Part shown: positions 24,587 through 33,106 of the stretch, in pieces
Layout of the letters: each line of letters begins with the position of its first letter
Position numbering within the stretch: position 1 is the first letter of the stretch
Origin: Candidatus Laterigemmans baculatus
GTDB taxonomy: Bacteria > Planctomycetota > Planctomycetia > Pirellulales > Pirellulaceae
Direction: 5' to 3'
Length of the DNA stretch: 64,000 bases
Assembly (NCBI RefSeq): GCF_010367455.1
Contig: NZ_WRPR01000055.1
Span: 1 to 64,000 of the forward strand
Translations under genes and position numbers: made by a program
Notes under the pieces: generated by a model
The model's input: the letters and a program-made list of their open reading frames with translations, nothing else
The model's database searches: none
What the model was told of the DNA's origin: nothing

Positions 24587-27205
24587 TTACTGCAGCATCG
24601 CGACTTCTTCGACCCAGCTGGTCCACTGCCGGACCTGCTCTTCACTGAGCGTCGGCGTGGGGAGATCGGGCAGCCGCGTCGTTTCCCCCGTGGTGGCATT
24701 CCGCAGGCGAACGGTCAGCAGGCCGTTGATGTCGACCTCGAACGCGGCCTCAAGTGCCGCATTGCCGGTGTTTTCCGGTAGCGGATGGGTGCCGAGCGAT
24801 CGCCAGGGCCGTCCGACTCCGCCAGCCGATTCGACGACCGTGAGCGTTTTCTGCGAGCCATCCTTGAGCCGAGCCAACCGCCGGCCGGTGCGTGCCGGCA
24901 GGGCGCTGCCGCGAGGGATCACCGGCAGGGTTCGCGGCTGGCTTTGATCCCCTGCATAGGCCAGCAGCCCGAGGTCGTAGGTCGCCGCGGCTTGCGGCGG
25001 CGCGGCGATATCGGAGCGTCCCGGGAGCTCGGCCGCGGCTGCCATGGCGGCACCAAAGGCGAGCGAGCGGCGGTCGACCGGCAAGTGCTCGAGGTCGTCG
25101 CCGAGAAATTCTGAAATCCCGCGGCGGACCGAGGCCAGCCGCGTCAGGGGACCGACGAGCAGGCAGCGGTTGACGTCGTCCGGAGAGAGCTGGACCGACG
25201 AGAGCGCCTCGCGGACGTGCTGCAGCAGTTCGTTGAGGATGCTGTCACCGGCGGCCGTCAACACCTGACGGTTCATCGGCATCCGCACCGTTCCCTGCTT
25301 GCTCCGGAACCGCAGCTCGACTTGTTCCCGGATCAGCAATTCATGCAGTCCCCGCTCACAGGCTTGCTGCAGGTGGACCGCGTCGCTGAGCCGCTGCCGC
25401 GGATCGAAGCCGTGCATGCGTTTGCAGCTGTCGGCCATCAAATCGACTAACCGTCGCTGCCAAGTCAAGGCGCTGGTTTGCCAACTGCCGGCGGTCGACA
25501 GCGTCTGCAGGCGGCCGGCGACATGCCGCACGACCGATGCTTCACACGCCAAGCCAGTCAGGCTGATCACGATCCAGTGCTGGACCTCGTTCGGTTCGGG
25601 CAACGGAGCGGCCGCGGTCCGCTCGCTGAGCTGCGCGTGGGCGGCCGCCAGCGAGCGGTCGACGAGCCGCACCGAACTGAGTCCGGCGATCCGCGCCGCC
25701 TGCCACACCGCCCGCCGCCGCAGCTGGTCGTAGCAGCCCGGCACGGTCACCGCGGCGATCGCCGGCCGCCCTTTCCGTCGCCAAGCCGATACCCGCACCT
25801 CGCGAAGCACCATTCCCAACAGCACTTCGGGCGGACACTGGTGGTCCAGCACATTGCGGTCGACCTTGGCTTGTCCCAAATAGAGGTGGAGGCAATGGGC
25901 GAGCCGCTGGGGATGGGCAATCCGGTTTCGCATCGCCGCGTCGCCGAAACTGAGCCGGCCGCCGTGGCTGGCCAGCGCCGCGCGGAGCAGGGGCACGCCA
26001 ACTCCTCCTGCGTCAGCCGCCTCGACCGAGCCGGTCGGATCGGCGATCGCCGCGGCGGCGTAGAGCATCCCCAGGTCGATCCCTAGGGCGGTCGGTTGGC
26101 TGCTGGTAGTGGTGGGATCGCTTCCGGCGGTGGGGACTTCGCCGAGCAGCAAAGGGCGGGCGATCCCCGACAACCAGCCCGGCGTGCCGCCGGCCGCCTG
26201 CCACGCATTCAGCTCCTCGAGCATCTCGTCGAGCGAGCTGTAGCGGTCTTGGCGGCGCTTGGCCATCATCCGCTGAAAGACGTGGTCCAAGCGGAGGTCG
26301 ACGTCTTTGCGAACGCTGAACAAATCCGGCAGCGGCCCGTCTCGGTGCTGGCGGAGCTGCTCCATCATGTCTCCCTCGTAGGGAGAGCGACCGGCGAGCA
26401 AGAAAAAGAAGGTCGCCCCAAGCGCGTAGATGTCCGCGCGGAGGTCCGCCGCATCGGGATCTTCCAGCTGCTCCGGAGCGATGTACTGGATCGTGCCGAC
26501 CAGCCTTCCGCGGCGGCTTGGGCGGTGAGCCGGATCGCTGCGGATCGTCGCCAGCCCCAGGTCGAGGACTTTCACCGTCCCGTCGGGGGTCACCATGATG
26601 TTGCCCGGTTTGACGTCGCGGTGCACGATTCCCGCCGCATGGGCGTACGCCAATCCCGTCGCCGCACCACGGATGATCCGGACCGCTTCCTCGACCGGCA
26701 GCGGGCCGCGGCGGGCGACGATTTGCGAGAGGGTTTCGCCTTCGACGAACTCCATCGCCAAGTAATGCGTCCCCTCGACTTCGCCAGCGTCGAACGCGGT
26801 CACGATGTTGGGGTGCAGCAGCCGAGCTGCGGCCCGAACTTCCGAATAAAACCGCTGTACCGCCGATTCGTCCTGCATCCGCTCCAGAGCCAGCGTCTTG
26901 AGCGCTACCGCCCGAGCCATCCGGCGGTGCTCGGCCCGGTACACCAAGCCCATGCCCCCGGCACCGATCAGCCGGTCGATCGTGTACTCGCCGATCTGAG
27001 CCGGGAGGCCCGCGGTGGCCGGGTCGAGTTCGAAGTCGGCATCCTGGAAGTCGGTTCCGCTGCTGGTGCCGCTGCGGGTCCGCCCGTCGCCGGTCCAGCG
27101 CCCGTCTCCGGTCCAGCGCCCGTCGCCGGTCTCGGAAAGCTCGCCCGTTGGCGGAGCGTCCGCAGTTGGCTGGGAATCGCCTGTCGGGTGATCCTGAGAA
27201 GTCAC
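24587..27205 (-). CDS. Ser/Thr protein kinase fused to an Hsp70-like module
   Basis: This is an 872-residue fusion. After a Thr/Gly/Asp-rich leader with a GDGRWTGDGRWTGDG repeat, a Hanks-type kinase spans about residues 72-335: glycine loop GAGGMG (81-86), Lys103, HRDVKPGN (195-202), DLG in place of DFG (215-217) and APE (243-245). From about residue 373 an Hsp70-like nucleotide-binding domain begins with GIDLGM, then VTVPGCYDQLRRRAV...ARIAGL (486-508) and VGPLTRL; a substrate-domain-like end (ENTGNAALEAAFEVDINGLL) follows. The second phosphate loop, DLGGGT in DnaK, reads SLTGLA, so ATPase activity of this half is doubtful. The kinase half looks active. No membrane span is seen, so it is probably cytosolic. 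Confidence 0.88.
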   Translation of the reverse strand: MTSQDHPTGDSQPTADAPPTGELSETGDGRWTGDGRWTGDGRTRSGTSSGTDFQDADFELDPATAGLPAQIGEYTIDRLIGAGGMGLVYRAEHRRMARAVALKTLALERMQDESAVQRFYSEVRAAARLLHPNIVTAFDAGEVEGTHYLAMEFVEGETLSQIVARRGPLPVEEAVRIIRGAATGLAYAHAAGIVHRDVKPGNIMVTPDGTVKVLDLGLATIRSDPAHRPSRRGRLVGTIQYIAPEQLEDPDAADLRADIYALGATFFFLLAGRSPYEGDMMEQLRQHRDGPLPDLFSVRKDVDLRLDHVFQRMMAKRRQDRYSSLDEMLEELNAWQAAGGTPGWLSGIARPLLLGEVPTAGSDPTTTSSQPTALGIDLGMLYAAAAIADPTGSVEAADAGGVGVPLLRAALASHGGRLSFGDAAMRNRIAHPQRLAHCLHLYLGQAKVDRNVLDHQCPPEVLLGMVLREVRVSAWRRKGRPAIAAVTVPGCYDQLRRRAVWQAARIAGLSSVRLVDRSLAAAHAQLSERTAAAPLPEPNEVQHWIVISLTGLACEASVVRHVAGRLQTLSTAGSWQTSALTWQRRLVDLMADSCKRMHGFDPRQRLSDAVHLQQACERGLHELLIREQVELRFRSKQGTVRMPMNRQVLTAAGDSILNELLQHVREALSSVQLSPDDVNRCLLVGPLTRLASVRRGISEFLGDDLEHLPVDRRSLAFGAAMAAAAELPGRSDIAAPPQAAATYDLGLLAYAGDQSQPRTLPVIPRGSALPARTGRRLARLKDGSQKTLTVVESAGGVGRPWRSLGTHPLPENTGNAALEAAFEVDINGLLTVRLRNATTGETTRLPDLPTPTLSEEQVRQWTSWVEEVAMLQ

Positions 27206-27376
27206 AAACGCAGCGCCCTGCTAGAAAAGAAAAATCACGCGGCCCAGTCAAGCATACCAGCTGACGCGGGCAAGTCACCTTGCGCGAACCGCTCGAGTCG
27301 ATCATCCTAGGAACGGGCCAGGCCTTCTCCTCCCCATTCGCACCCGCTCAAGACCCCCCACCGTTCGTTAAACTCT

Positions 27377-28297
27377 ATGCTCCGCATCGCTACCCGCCGC
27401 AGCCCGCTTGCTCGTTGGCAAGCCGATCACGTCGCCGACCAGCTCCGTGCGCTGGGCCACGAAGTTGAGTTGGTGTTGCTCTCGAGCGAAGGCGACATCG
27501 ACCGCACGCCGATCGATGGCAGCCAAGCCGTGGGCTTGTTCACCAAGCGGATCCAACAGGCGGTGATCGACGGCGAAGCGGATCTCGCCGTGCACAGCCT
27601 CAAGGATCTGCCGACCCAGGAGTCGCGGGGGTTGATGTTGGCGGCCGTGCCCCCCCGGGCCTCCGCTGCCGATTGTCTGATCACTCGAGAGCCATGGAGC
27701 TTCGATGAGCTACCGGAGCGAGCTCGCGTGGGAACCGGAAGTCGCCGCCGAGCCGCCCAATTGCTCGCCCGTCGCCCGGATCTGCGGATCGAGCCGATTC
27801 GAGGAAATGTCGACACGCGGCTCGAGAAACTTTCGAGCGAAGGGTTTGATGCGATCATTTTGGCCGAAGCGGGATTGCGTCGCCTGCAGCTGCTCGAACA
27901 TGTCAATCAACCGCTGCCGCTCGAGTGGATGCTGCCGGCGGCCGGCCAGGGAGCGCTCGGGATTGAGGTTCGCGACGCCGACGCGGCGACGGCCGAAGCG
28001 GTGGCGGAGCTCGACGATGCGCCGACCCACGTGGCGGTCGCTGCCGAACGAGCCGTGCTCCGCGAGCTGCACGCTGGCTGTCTGGCACCGGTCGGCACGT
28101 ATGCGACGGTCCGCGATGGGCAACTCACGCTTCGTGCGGTCGTCCTCTCGGTCGACGGCCAACAGCGACTCCACTGTCTCGACGCCACCGAGCCAGCCGA
28201 GACGCTCGACCGCGCCGCCGCCGAGCGACTGGGGAGGGAAGTCGCTCGGAGGCTCGTCGAAGACGGTGCCGCACCGCTGGTCGAAGCGGCCCGCTGA
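27377..28297 (+). CDS. hemC: Hydroxymethylbilane synthase (porphobilinogen deaminase)
   Basis: This 306-residue enzyme polymerises four porphobilinogens to hydroxymethylbilane in tetrapyrrole synthesis. Motifs seen are IATRRSPLARWQAD, FTKRIQQAVIDGEADLAVHSLKDLPT with the catalytic Asp, GTGSRRRAAQLL, IRGNVDTRL, and PAAGQGALGIE. The dipyrromethane-cofactor Cys is in LHAGCLAPVG. The length is normal. It lies upstream of hemL on the same strand, with a repeat-filled gap of 285 bp between them, so the two porphyrin genes may or may not share a transcript. Confidence 0.97.
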   Translation: MLRIATRRSPLARWQADHVADQLRALGHEVELVLLSSEGDIDRTPIDGSQAVGLFTKRIQQAVIDGEADLAVHSLKDLPTQESRGLMLAAVPPRASAADCLITREPWSFDELPERARVGTGSRRRAAQLLARRPDLRIEPIRGNVDTRLEKLSSEGFDAIILAEAGLRRLQLLEHVNQPLPLEWMLPAAGQGALGIEVRDADAATAEAVAELDDAPTHVAVAAERAVLRELHAGCLAPVGTYATVRDGQLTLRAVVLSVDGQQRLHCLDATEPAETLDRAAAERLGREVARRLVEDGAAPLVEAAR

Positions 28298-28346
28298 CAT
28301 CGTGTGTCACATCAGCCGCCATGCGCTGGACTCGTCAGAAGACCCT

Positions 28347-28370
28347 GAGCCGACGGCGCTAGCCGCGGGT
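28347..28370. repeat. Family B GCTAGC unit, single copy
   Basis: GAGCCGACGGCGCTAGCCGC followed by GGGT occurs once here, in the hemC-hemL gap. It is the same 24-bp unit that is tandemly repeated at 31640 and 56998. Confidence 0.85.
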
Positions 28371-28403
28371 GCTGCAGCGGAGCGTCGCGAAACAATGTGC
28401 CAA

Positions 28404-28476
28404 ATCAGCCGCCACGCGCTAGCGTCCGGTTTCTGTCGCGTTTGTGAGAACCGGGGGCTAGCGCCCGGCGGCTGAT
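28404..28476. repeat. Family A GCTAGC hairpin
   Basis: This 73-bp copy has the same arms as the one at 15030: it starts ATCAGCCGCCACGCGCTAGC and ends GGGCTAGCGCCCGGCGGCTG plus AT. The arms agree with those of the 15030 copy and only the loop differs (TTCTGTCGCG-type). Confidence 0.9.
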
Positions 28477-28482
28477 GAATAA

Positions 28483-28540
28483 CCCGAGGCTAGCGCCTGC
28501 GGTTCAAAAGAGGCCCGAGGCTAGCGCCTGCGGCTCAAAG
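28483..28540. repeat. Two copies of a 30-bp GCTAGC-containing unit
   Basis: The words CCCGAGGCTAGCGCCTGCGG followed by TTCAAA and GCTCAAA occur twice, at about 28483-28508 and 28513-28540, directly upstream of hemL. They share the GGCTAGCGCC core with families A and B. Confidence 0.8.
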
Positions 28541-28582
28541 AAACCGACCACTCTCCTCTTACGCATTCTGGAATGCCCTGCC

Positions 28583-29878
28583 ATGAATTCTCCTCAAGCC
28601 GGACCGAACAGCCGCCGCGCCTTTGACCGCGCCTGCCGATTGATGCCCGGAGGCGTGAACAGCCCCGCCCGCGCGTTCGGAGCGGTCGGCGGTTCGCCGC
28701 TGTTCATCGAGCGTGCGGAAGGACCGTATCTGTTCGATATCGATGGCCGGCGGTACCTCGACTACATCGTCTCCTGGGGACCGATGATCCTCGGACACGC
28801 CCATCCCGAAGTCATCGCGGCGATCACCGAAGCCGCGGCTCGAGGGACCAGCTTTGGGGCGCCGACCGAACGGGAGAGCGAGCTGGCCGAGCGGATCGTG
28901 GCGGCCGTGCCGAGCATCGACAAGGTGCGGTTGGTCAACAGCGGGACCGAGGCGACGATGAGCGCGATTCGAGTGGCTCGTGGATTCACCGGTCGCGACA
29001 AGATCATCAAATTCGCTGGCAATTACCATGGCCACGTCGATGCTCTGCTGGTCTCGGCCGGTAGCGCCGCGGCGACGCTCGGCGTTCCCGATTCGCCTGG
29101 CGTGACCGCTGGAGCCGGAGGCGACACGATCGTCTTGCCCTTCAATGACGCGGCCGCGCTCGCAGCGACGTTCGAGAAATTTCCTGGTCAGATCGCCGCG
29201 ATCATCCTCGAGCCGGTGGTCGGCAACATGGGATGTGTGCCGCCGGTTCCCGGTTTTCTCGAGGCCGCGCGGGAGCTGACCGCGGCCGACGGGGCGGTGC
29301 TGATCTTTGATGAGGTGATGACCGGATTCCGGTTGGCTTACGGTGGTGCCCAGGAGCGGTTTGGAATCACTCCCGACATGACCACGCTCGGCAAAGTCGT
29401 CGGCGGCGGGATGCCGCTCGGTGCTTACGGGGGCCGCGAGGAGATCATGAACTGCGTCCTGCCGGCGGGCAAAGTCTTTCAGGCCGGAACGCTCAGCGGC
29501 AATCCGGTCGCCGTGGCCGCCGGCAACGCCACGCTCCGGTTGCTCGAGCAGGATCCGCCGTATGCCGAGCTCGAGCGGCTCGGCAAACGCTTGGCCGACG
29601 GTCTGGCCGAGGCGGCCAGTGCCGCGGGGCTGCCCCACCAGGTCCAGCAAATCGGCAGCATGCTGACGCTATTCTTCAATCCCCACCCGGTCCACGACTG
29701 GGGCGGCGCCTCCAAGAGCGACTCGGGTCGCTTCGGCCGTTTCTTCTGGGGAATGATCGAACGCGGGATCTATCTTCCCTGCAGCCAGTACGAAGCGCTG
29801 TTCTTCAGTCGCACCCACACCGAAGCGATGATCGACGAGACGATCGCCGCCGCCAAAGAAGTCTGCGCGGCGCTGTAG
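28583..29878 (+). CDS. hemL: Glutamate-1-semialdehyde 2,1-aminomutase
   Basis: This 431-residue PLP enzyme makes 5-aminolevulinate in the C5 pathway. It shows the family N-terminus LMPGGVNSPARAFGAVGG, VNSGTEATMSAIRVARG, the AIILEPVVGNMG block, FDEVMTGFRL, and the PLP-binding Lys in TTLGKVVGGGMPLGAYGG. The start is the ATG at 28583; the frame upstream runs through repeat DNA. Its presence indicates that heme precursors are made from glutamyl-tRNA. It ends 1 bp from the convergent lipoprotein gene. Confidence 0.97.
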   Translation: MNSPQAGPNSRRAFDRACRLMPGGVNSPARAFGAVGGSPLFIERAEGPYLFDIDGRRYLDYIVSWGPMILGHAHPEVIAAITEAAARGTSFGAPTERESELAERIVAAVPSIDKVRLVNSGTEATMSAIRVARGFTGRDKIIKFAGNYHGHVDALLVSAGSAAATLGVPDSPGVTAGAGGDTIVLPFNDAAALAATFEKFPGQIAAIILEPVVGNMGCVPPVPGFLEAARELTAADGAVLIFDEVMTGFRLAYGGAQERFGITPDMTTLGKVVGGGMPLGAYGGREEIMNCVLPAGKVFQAGTLSGNPVAVAAGNATLRLLEQDPPYAELERLGKRLADGLAEAASAAGLPHQVQQIGSMLTLFFNPHPVHDWGGASKSDSGRFGRFFWGMIERGIYLPCSQYEALFFSRTHTEAMIDETIAAAKEVCAAL

Positions 29879-29879
29879 T

Positions 29880-30950
29880 CTAGTCCGGAGAGAACAGCCA
29901 GCCTTCCTCGGGGCGTGGCAGTCCGAACGCCTCGGCCGCTTCGCGCTGCCGCCCTTCGATCCAGACCACCGTTCGCTCGTAATCCTTCGAACCGTGCATT
30001 TGGAGAGCTTGCTGCGCCAGCGCTTTGCCGCGTCTGAAATCTTGTCGCGCAGCGGCGGCGAGTGCCAAATTGTGTACCGCCGCGTGATTCGCCGGGTGCT
30101 GCTCCAAAGCCTGCTGCCAGGCCTGCTCGGCTTCGGCCCAGCGAACGGCGGCGGCGTGCTGGTTGCCACGCCGGACGGCCGACGCGCCGGTCAATAAGTA
30201 CGGCTCGGCCAAGCGAACCGTTTCACGGCGGATCGACGGGGTCAGCAGTTTCCACGTTTCTCGCGCTGCGGCGGTCGCCAGCCGGGCTTCCTCGGTTCCA
30301 CTGGAGCTGGCCAAGTCGGGGTAAAGTGTGGCGGCGGAAGCAGCGCTCACGCTCACCGGCATTCCCCCCACGACGCGAGCTTCACCCACATCGAGCAATC
30401 GCCAGGAAATGGTCAGCCGCTGCGTCGAGCTCGCCGTGGAGGCCGGTCCTTGCGAAGGAGGATCGGAAGCGAGCTCGGAGGGAGTCGCTGGCTCCGCCTG
30501 GGCGGCCAATTCCGGTGGCAACGAAGCGAGCTTCGCCGCCGCCGCGGAAGTTGCGGATCCGCCCCCTCGCGATTTGAGGATCTCGCCGATCAGCAAATAC
30601 TCCAGCCCTTCTTTTCGAGCTGCGGACAATAACGCCAGATCGCTGGGGATGTTCGGCGCGGTCGAGGCGAGCTGGATTTCGACGTGCCGCTGCAGATCTG
30701 CCTGATGCACCAAGCGGACGCTGCGGCTCGGTTCCAACGGGCGGGTCGCGGTGAGTGCTTCGGCCAGTCGAGCGGCTTGCGGAGGATCGCCGATGATCGT
30801 CGCAAGCACGACCGACCGACCAACGGCTGAATGCAGCTGTGGTGCTGCCCAGGTGTGGATCGGAGCCACATCGGTCGAGGTCGTGCTCCGGCAGCCGAAC
30901 AGCGGCAGGATGACCAGGGCGACGGTGGTTGTCAGCGTGCGAGGATGCAT
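29880..30950 (-). CDS. Putative lipoprotein with TPR-like C-terminus
   Basis: This 356-residue protein begins with a lipoprotein signal (VALVILPLFGC, Cys near residue 20). The middle contains a beta/alpha region with VVLATIIGDPPQAARLAEAL and YLLIGEILKSRGGG, reminiscent of periplasmic proteins that compute or bind at the outer membrane, then a low-complexity Ala/Ser/Pro stretch. The C-terminal 100 residues contain TPR-like helices (WAEAEQAWQQALEQHPANHAAVHNLALAA). I do not recognise a function. It is a single gene, convergent with hemL and divergent from the hydrolase gene at 31053. Confidence 0.72.
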   Translation of the reverse strand: MHPRTLTTTVALVILPLFGCRSTTSTDVAPIHTWAAPQLHSAVGRSVVLATIIGDPPQAARLAEALTATRPLEPSRSVRLVHQADLQRHVEIQLASTAPNIPSDLALLSAARKEGLEYLLIGEILKSRGGGSATSAAAAKLASLPPELAAQAEPATPSELASDPPSQGPASTASSTQRLTISWRLLDVGEARVVGGMPVSVSAASAATLYPDLASSSGTEEARLATAAARETWKLLTPSIRRETVRLAEPYLLTGASAVRRGNQHAAAVRWAEAEQAWQQALEQHPANHAAVHNLALAAAARQDFRRGKALAQQALQMHGSKDYERTVVWIEGRQREAAEAFGLPRPEEGWLFSPD

Positions 30951-31052
30951 CGTAAGTTTTTCAGTCGATAGCTAGCGAAGTTCCCCCGGCCGGGTCAACC
31001 TCCACTTGCCGTTCCCCCTCCCCTGCCCTTTCTCTTCGAGACGAGACGCCCG

Positions 31053-31643
31053 GTGACCGATAACGCCCCCGGCTTCCGCAGCCCGCAGTTGCTCGACCGC
31101 CAGCAGTCCGCGCTGCTGGTCGTCGACGTGCAAGTCAATCTGCTGCCGAAAATCCTCAACCACGAGCGTCTGCTCTGGAACGTCAGCCGGCTCTGCCGCG
31201 GCGCGGCGGCGGTCGGGGTTCCGCTGGCCGCCACCGAGCAATACCCGCAGGGGCTGGGAGCGACGGCAGCCGAAATCGTCGACTTCCTTCCCGAGCGCCA
31301 CGAGAAGATGGCGTTCAGCGCCGCGGCCGTCCGCCCCATCGTTTCGCAGCTGGCCGAGCAGGGAATCCGCCAAATCGTTGTCTGCGGGATCGAGACGCAT
31401 ATCTGCGTCCTGCAAACCGCCCTCGATCTCGCGGCGGAAGGTTTTGACGTCTACGTGGTCAGCGATGCCGCCGGGGCGCGGGGGACCGAGGACCATGCCG
31501 TGGCGCTCGAGCGGATCCGCGACCAGGGGCTGTCGGTGGTGACGACCGAGGGAGTGCTGTTCGAGTGGTGCCAATCGGCCGCCGAGCCCGAGTTCAAAGC
31601 CATCCGCGACCTAGTGCAAGAGAGCGGCCCGATCGTCGGGTGA
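31053..31643 (+). CDS. Isochorismatase-fold cysteine hydrolase
   Basis: This 196-residue protein has the catalytic triad of the nicotinamidase/isochorismatase superfamily: Asp in ALLVVDVQVNLLP, Lys in HEKMAFSA, and Cys in CGIETHICVLQTALDL. The cis-peptide VCGIETH motif is standard. The most likely activity is hydrolysis of an amide or vinyl ether; the substrate cannot be told from sequence. The start is a GTG at 31053; no ATG is available at the expected place. The stop codon TGA falls inside the first unit of a 24-bp tandem repeat, so the last residues are set by that repeat. Confidence 0.88.
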   Translation: MTDNAPGFRSPQLLDRQQSALLVVDVQVNLLPKILNHERLLWNVSRLCRGAAAVGVPLAATEQYPQGLGATAAEIVDFLPERHEKMAFSAAAVRPIVSQLAEQGIRQIVVCGIETHICVLQTALDLAAEGFDVYVVSDAAGARGTEDHAVALERIRDQGLSVVTTEGVLFEWCQSAAEPEFKAIRDLVQESGPIVG

Positions 31644-31759
31644 GCCGACGGCGCTAGCCGCGGGTGAGCCGACGGCGCTAGCCGCGGGTGAGCCGACGGC
31701 GCTAGCCGCGGGTGAGCCGACGGTGCTAACCGAGGGTGAGCCGACGGCGCTAGCCGCGG
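31640..31759. repeat. Family B 24-bp tandem repeat, five copies
   Basis: The 24-bp unit GTGAGCCGACGGCGCTAGCC plus GCGG is repeated five times, at 31640, 31664, 31688, 31712 and 31736, followed by degraded remnants to about 31780. The fourth copy has point changes (GTGCTAACCGAGG). The first copy overlaps the stop codon of the upstream hydrolase gene. Confidence 0.92.
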
Positions 31760-31811
31760 GTGCTAACCGCGGGTGAGCCTCGTGGCCGACAGAAATTGCA
31801 CGATTCGCAAA

Positions 31812-31883
31812 ATCAGCCGCCACGCACTAGCGTCCGGTTGTCACGGTGTTTTGAGAACCGGGGGCTAGCGCCCGGCGGCTGAT
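31812..31883. repeat. Family A GCTAGC hairpin
   Basis: This 72-bp copy has one arm change (GCACTAGC in the left arm) relative to 15030 and 28404 and a different loop. It lies between the 24-bp tandem and the end of the kinase gene at 31931; no gene is seen in this 287-bp gap. Confidence 0.9.
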
Positions 31884-31930
31884 GAATGATCCGGCCTTGC
31901 GCCCCGCAGCCGATGCACCACCCGAACCCC

Positions 31931-33106
31931 CTACGGTTCACCCGGCTCGTCCTTCGGCTCTCGAAAGGCTTCGAGCTGGCCGAGTTCTTCGAGCCAGACG
32001 CGGATGTCGTTGTCGTACTCGGTCGACATATCGCTCAGCACCAGTTGGCGGTGGAAAGCGGCAGCACCCTGATCGACGTGCTCGGCCGCTTCGGCGCTGG
32101 GGAAGCGGCGGTTGGGGTCGGGAGCGATCAAGCCGCGGCAGAAATTCATCAGCAGCGGATTGCAGGTGACTTCCTCGGGCAGAAGTTCGTGCAGCCGCGA
32201 CGGCAACTCGCGTTTCGCCGCCAGCAACTGCCGCAGTCCCAGCCCCGGCTCAAAGGGGAGCCGCCCGCCGAGCAACTCGATCAGCACGTAGCCAAGGCTG
32301 GCCAAGTCGCTTCGCGGCGAAGACTCGTTGTTCTCGAGCACTTCCGGGGCGGCGTAGACCGGCGTGCAGTCGCGGTCGTGGGGCGGATCGTGGAAATCAA
32401 AGGCCGAGCCGATATCGATCAACTTGAGATGCCCGGTCCGTTTGAGCATCAGGTTCGCCGGCTTGATGTCGCCATGCACGATCCCTTCGCGGTGCAGCGC
32501 GGCAAGGGCCGAGAGGCATTCCCGCACGATCGCGACGGCGACGCCCGCTTTGAACCGCGACTGGGCTGGCCCGGCCGTGAGGATCACTTCGTTGATGTAC
32601 CGCCACCGCCGCGCTTCGACGCGACCGTTGAGGTCCGAGAGATATTCGGGCCGCATCAGCTCGCGGAGGTCGTAGCCGTCGATCCACTCCATCACCATCA
32701 TCCGGATCCGGTTGCGGTCGACGAAGTTGTGGACGTCGAGCAGATTGTCGTGCTGGATCAGCGCGACGCGAGCCGCCACGCCCGCGATTCCCCGCATCGC
32801 TTGCTCGTACTGCCGCACGTTGGCGTAGCGATGGGGGGAGAAGAATTTCACCGCCACTGGCAACGTGAAGTTGTCGGTGCCGCGACAGGCCGAGAGGAAG
32901 ACGCGGCCCTGCCCACCGCTGCCGAGCATCTTTCCCAGCCGATAGTGGCCGGTCCAGTTCAACCGTCGGGCGGAGATCAACTCCTGATACCGCTCGAGCA
33001 ATTCGTTGTCCTGCGGATCCGTACGCGGCGTCCCGTGGTAGGTGACCGTGGCGTTCGGGTCGTGCCGAGTCGTGCTCAGCATGTCACGCATCCGGCTTGA
33101 GCTCAT
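31931..33106 (-). CDS. Ser/Thr protein kinase, HGD type
   Basis: This 391-residue Hanks-type kinase has no membrane span. Motifs: glycine loop GSGGQG (62-67), Lys87 in VAVKFF, HGDIKPANLM (211-220) where the usual HRD Arg is Gly, DIG in place of DFG (231-233), and APE (253-255). The loss of the HRD Arg suggests it does not need activation-loop phosphorylation in the normal way. An N-terminal extension of about 50 residues precedes the domain. The start overlaps the end of the upstream dehydrogenase gene by 4 bp, so the two are coupled. Confidence 0.88.
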   Translation of the reverse strand: MSSSRMRDMLSTTRHDPNATVTYHGTPRTDPQDNELLERYQELISARRLNWTGHYRLGKMLGSGGQGRVFLSACRGTDNFTLPVAVKFFSPHRYANVRQYEQAMRGIAGVAARVALIQHDNLLDVHNFVDRNRIRMMVMEWIDGYDLRELMRPEYLSDLNGRVEARRWRYINEVILTAGPAQSRFKAGVAVAIVRECLSALAALHREGIVHGDIKPANLMLKRTGHLKLIDIGSAFDFHDPPHDRDCTPVYAAPEVLENNESSPRSDLASLGYVLIELLGGRLPFEPGLGLRQLLAAKRELPSRLHELLPEEVTCNPLLMNFCRGLIAPDPNRRFPSAEAAEHVDQGAAAFHRQLVLSDMSTEYDNDIRVWLEELGQLEAFREPKDEPGEP

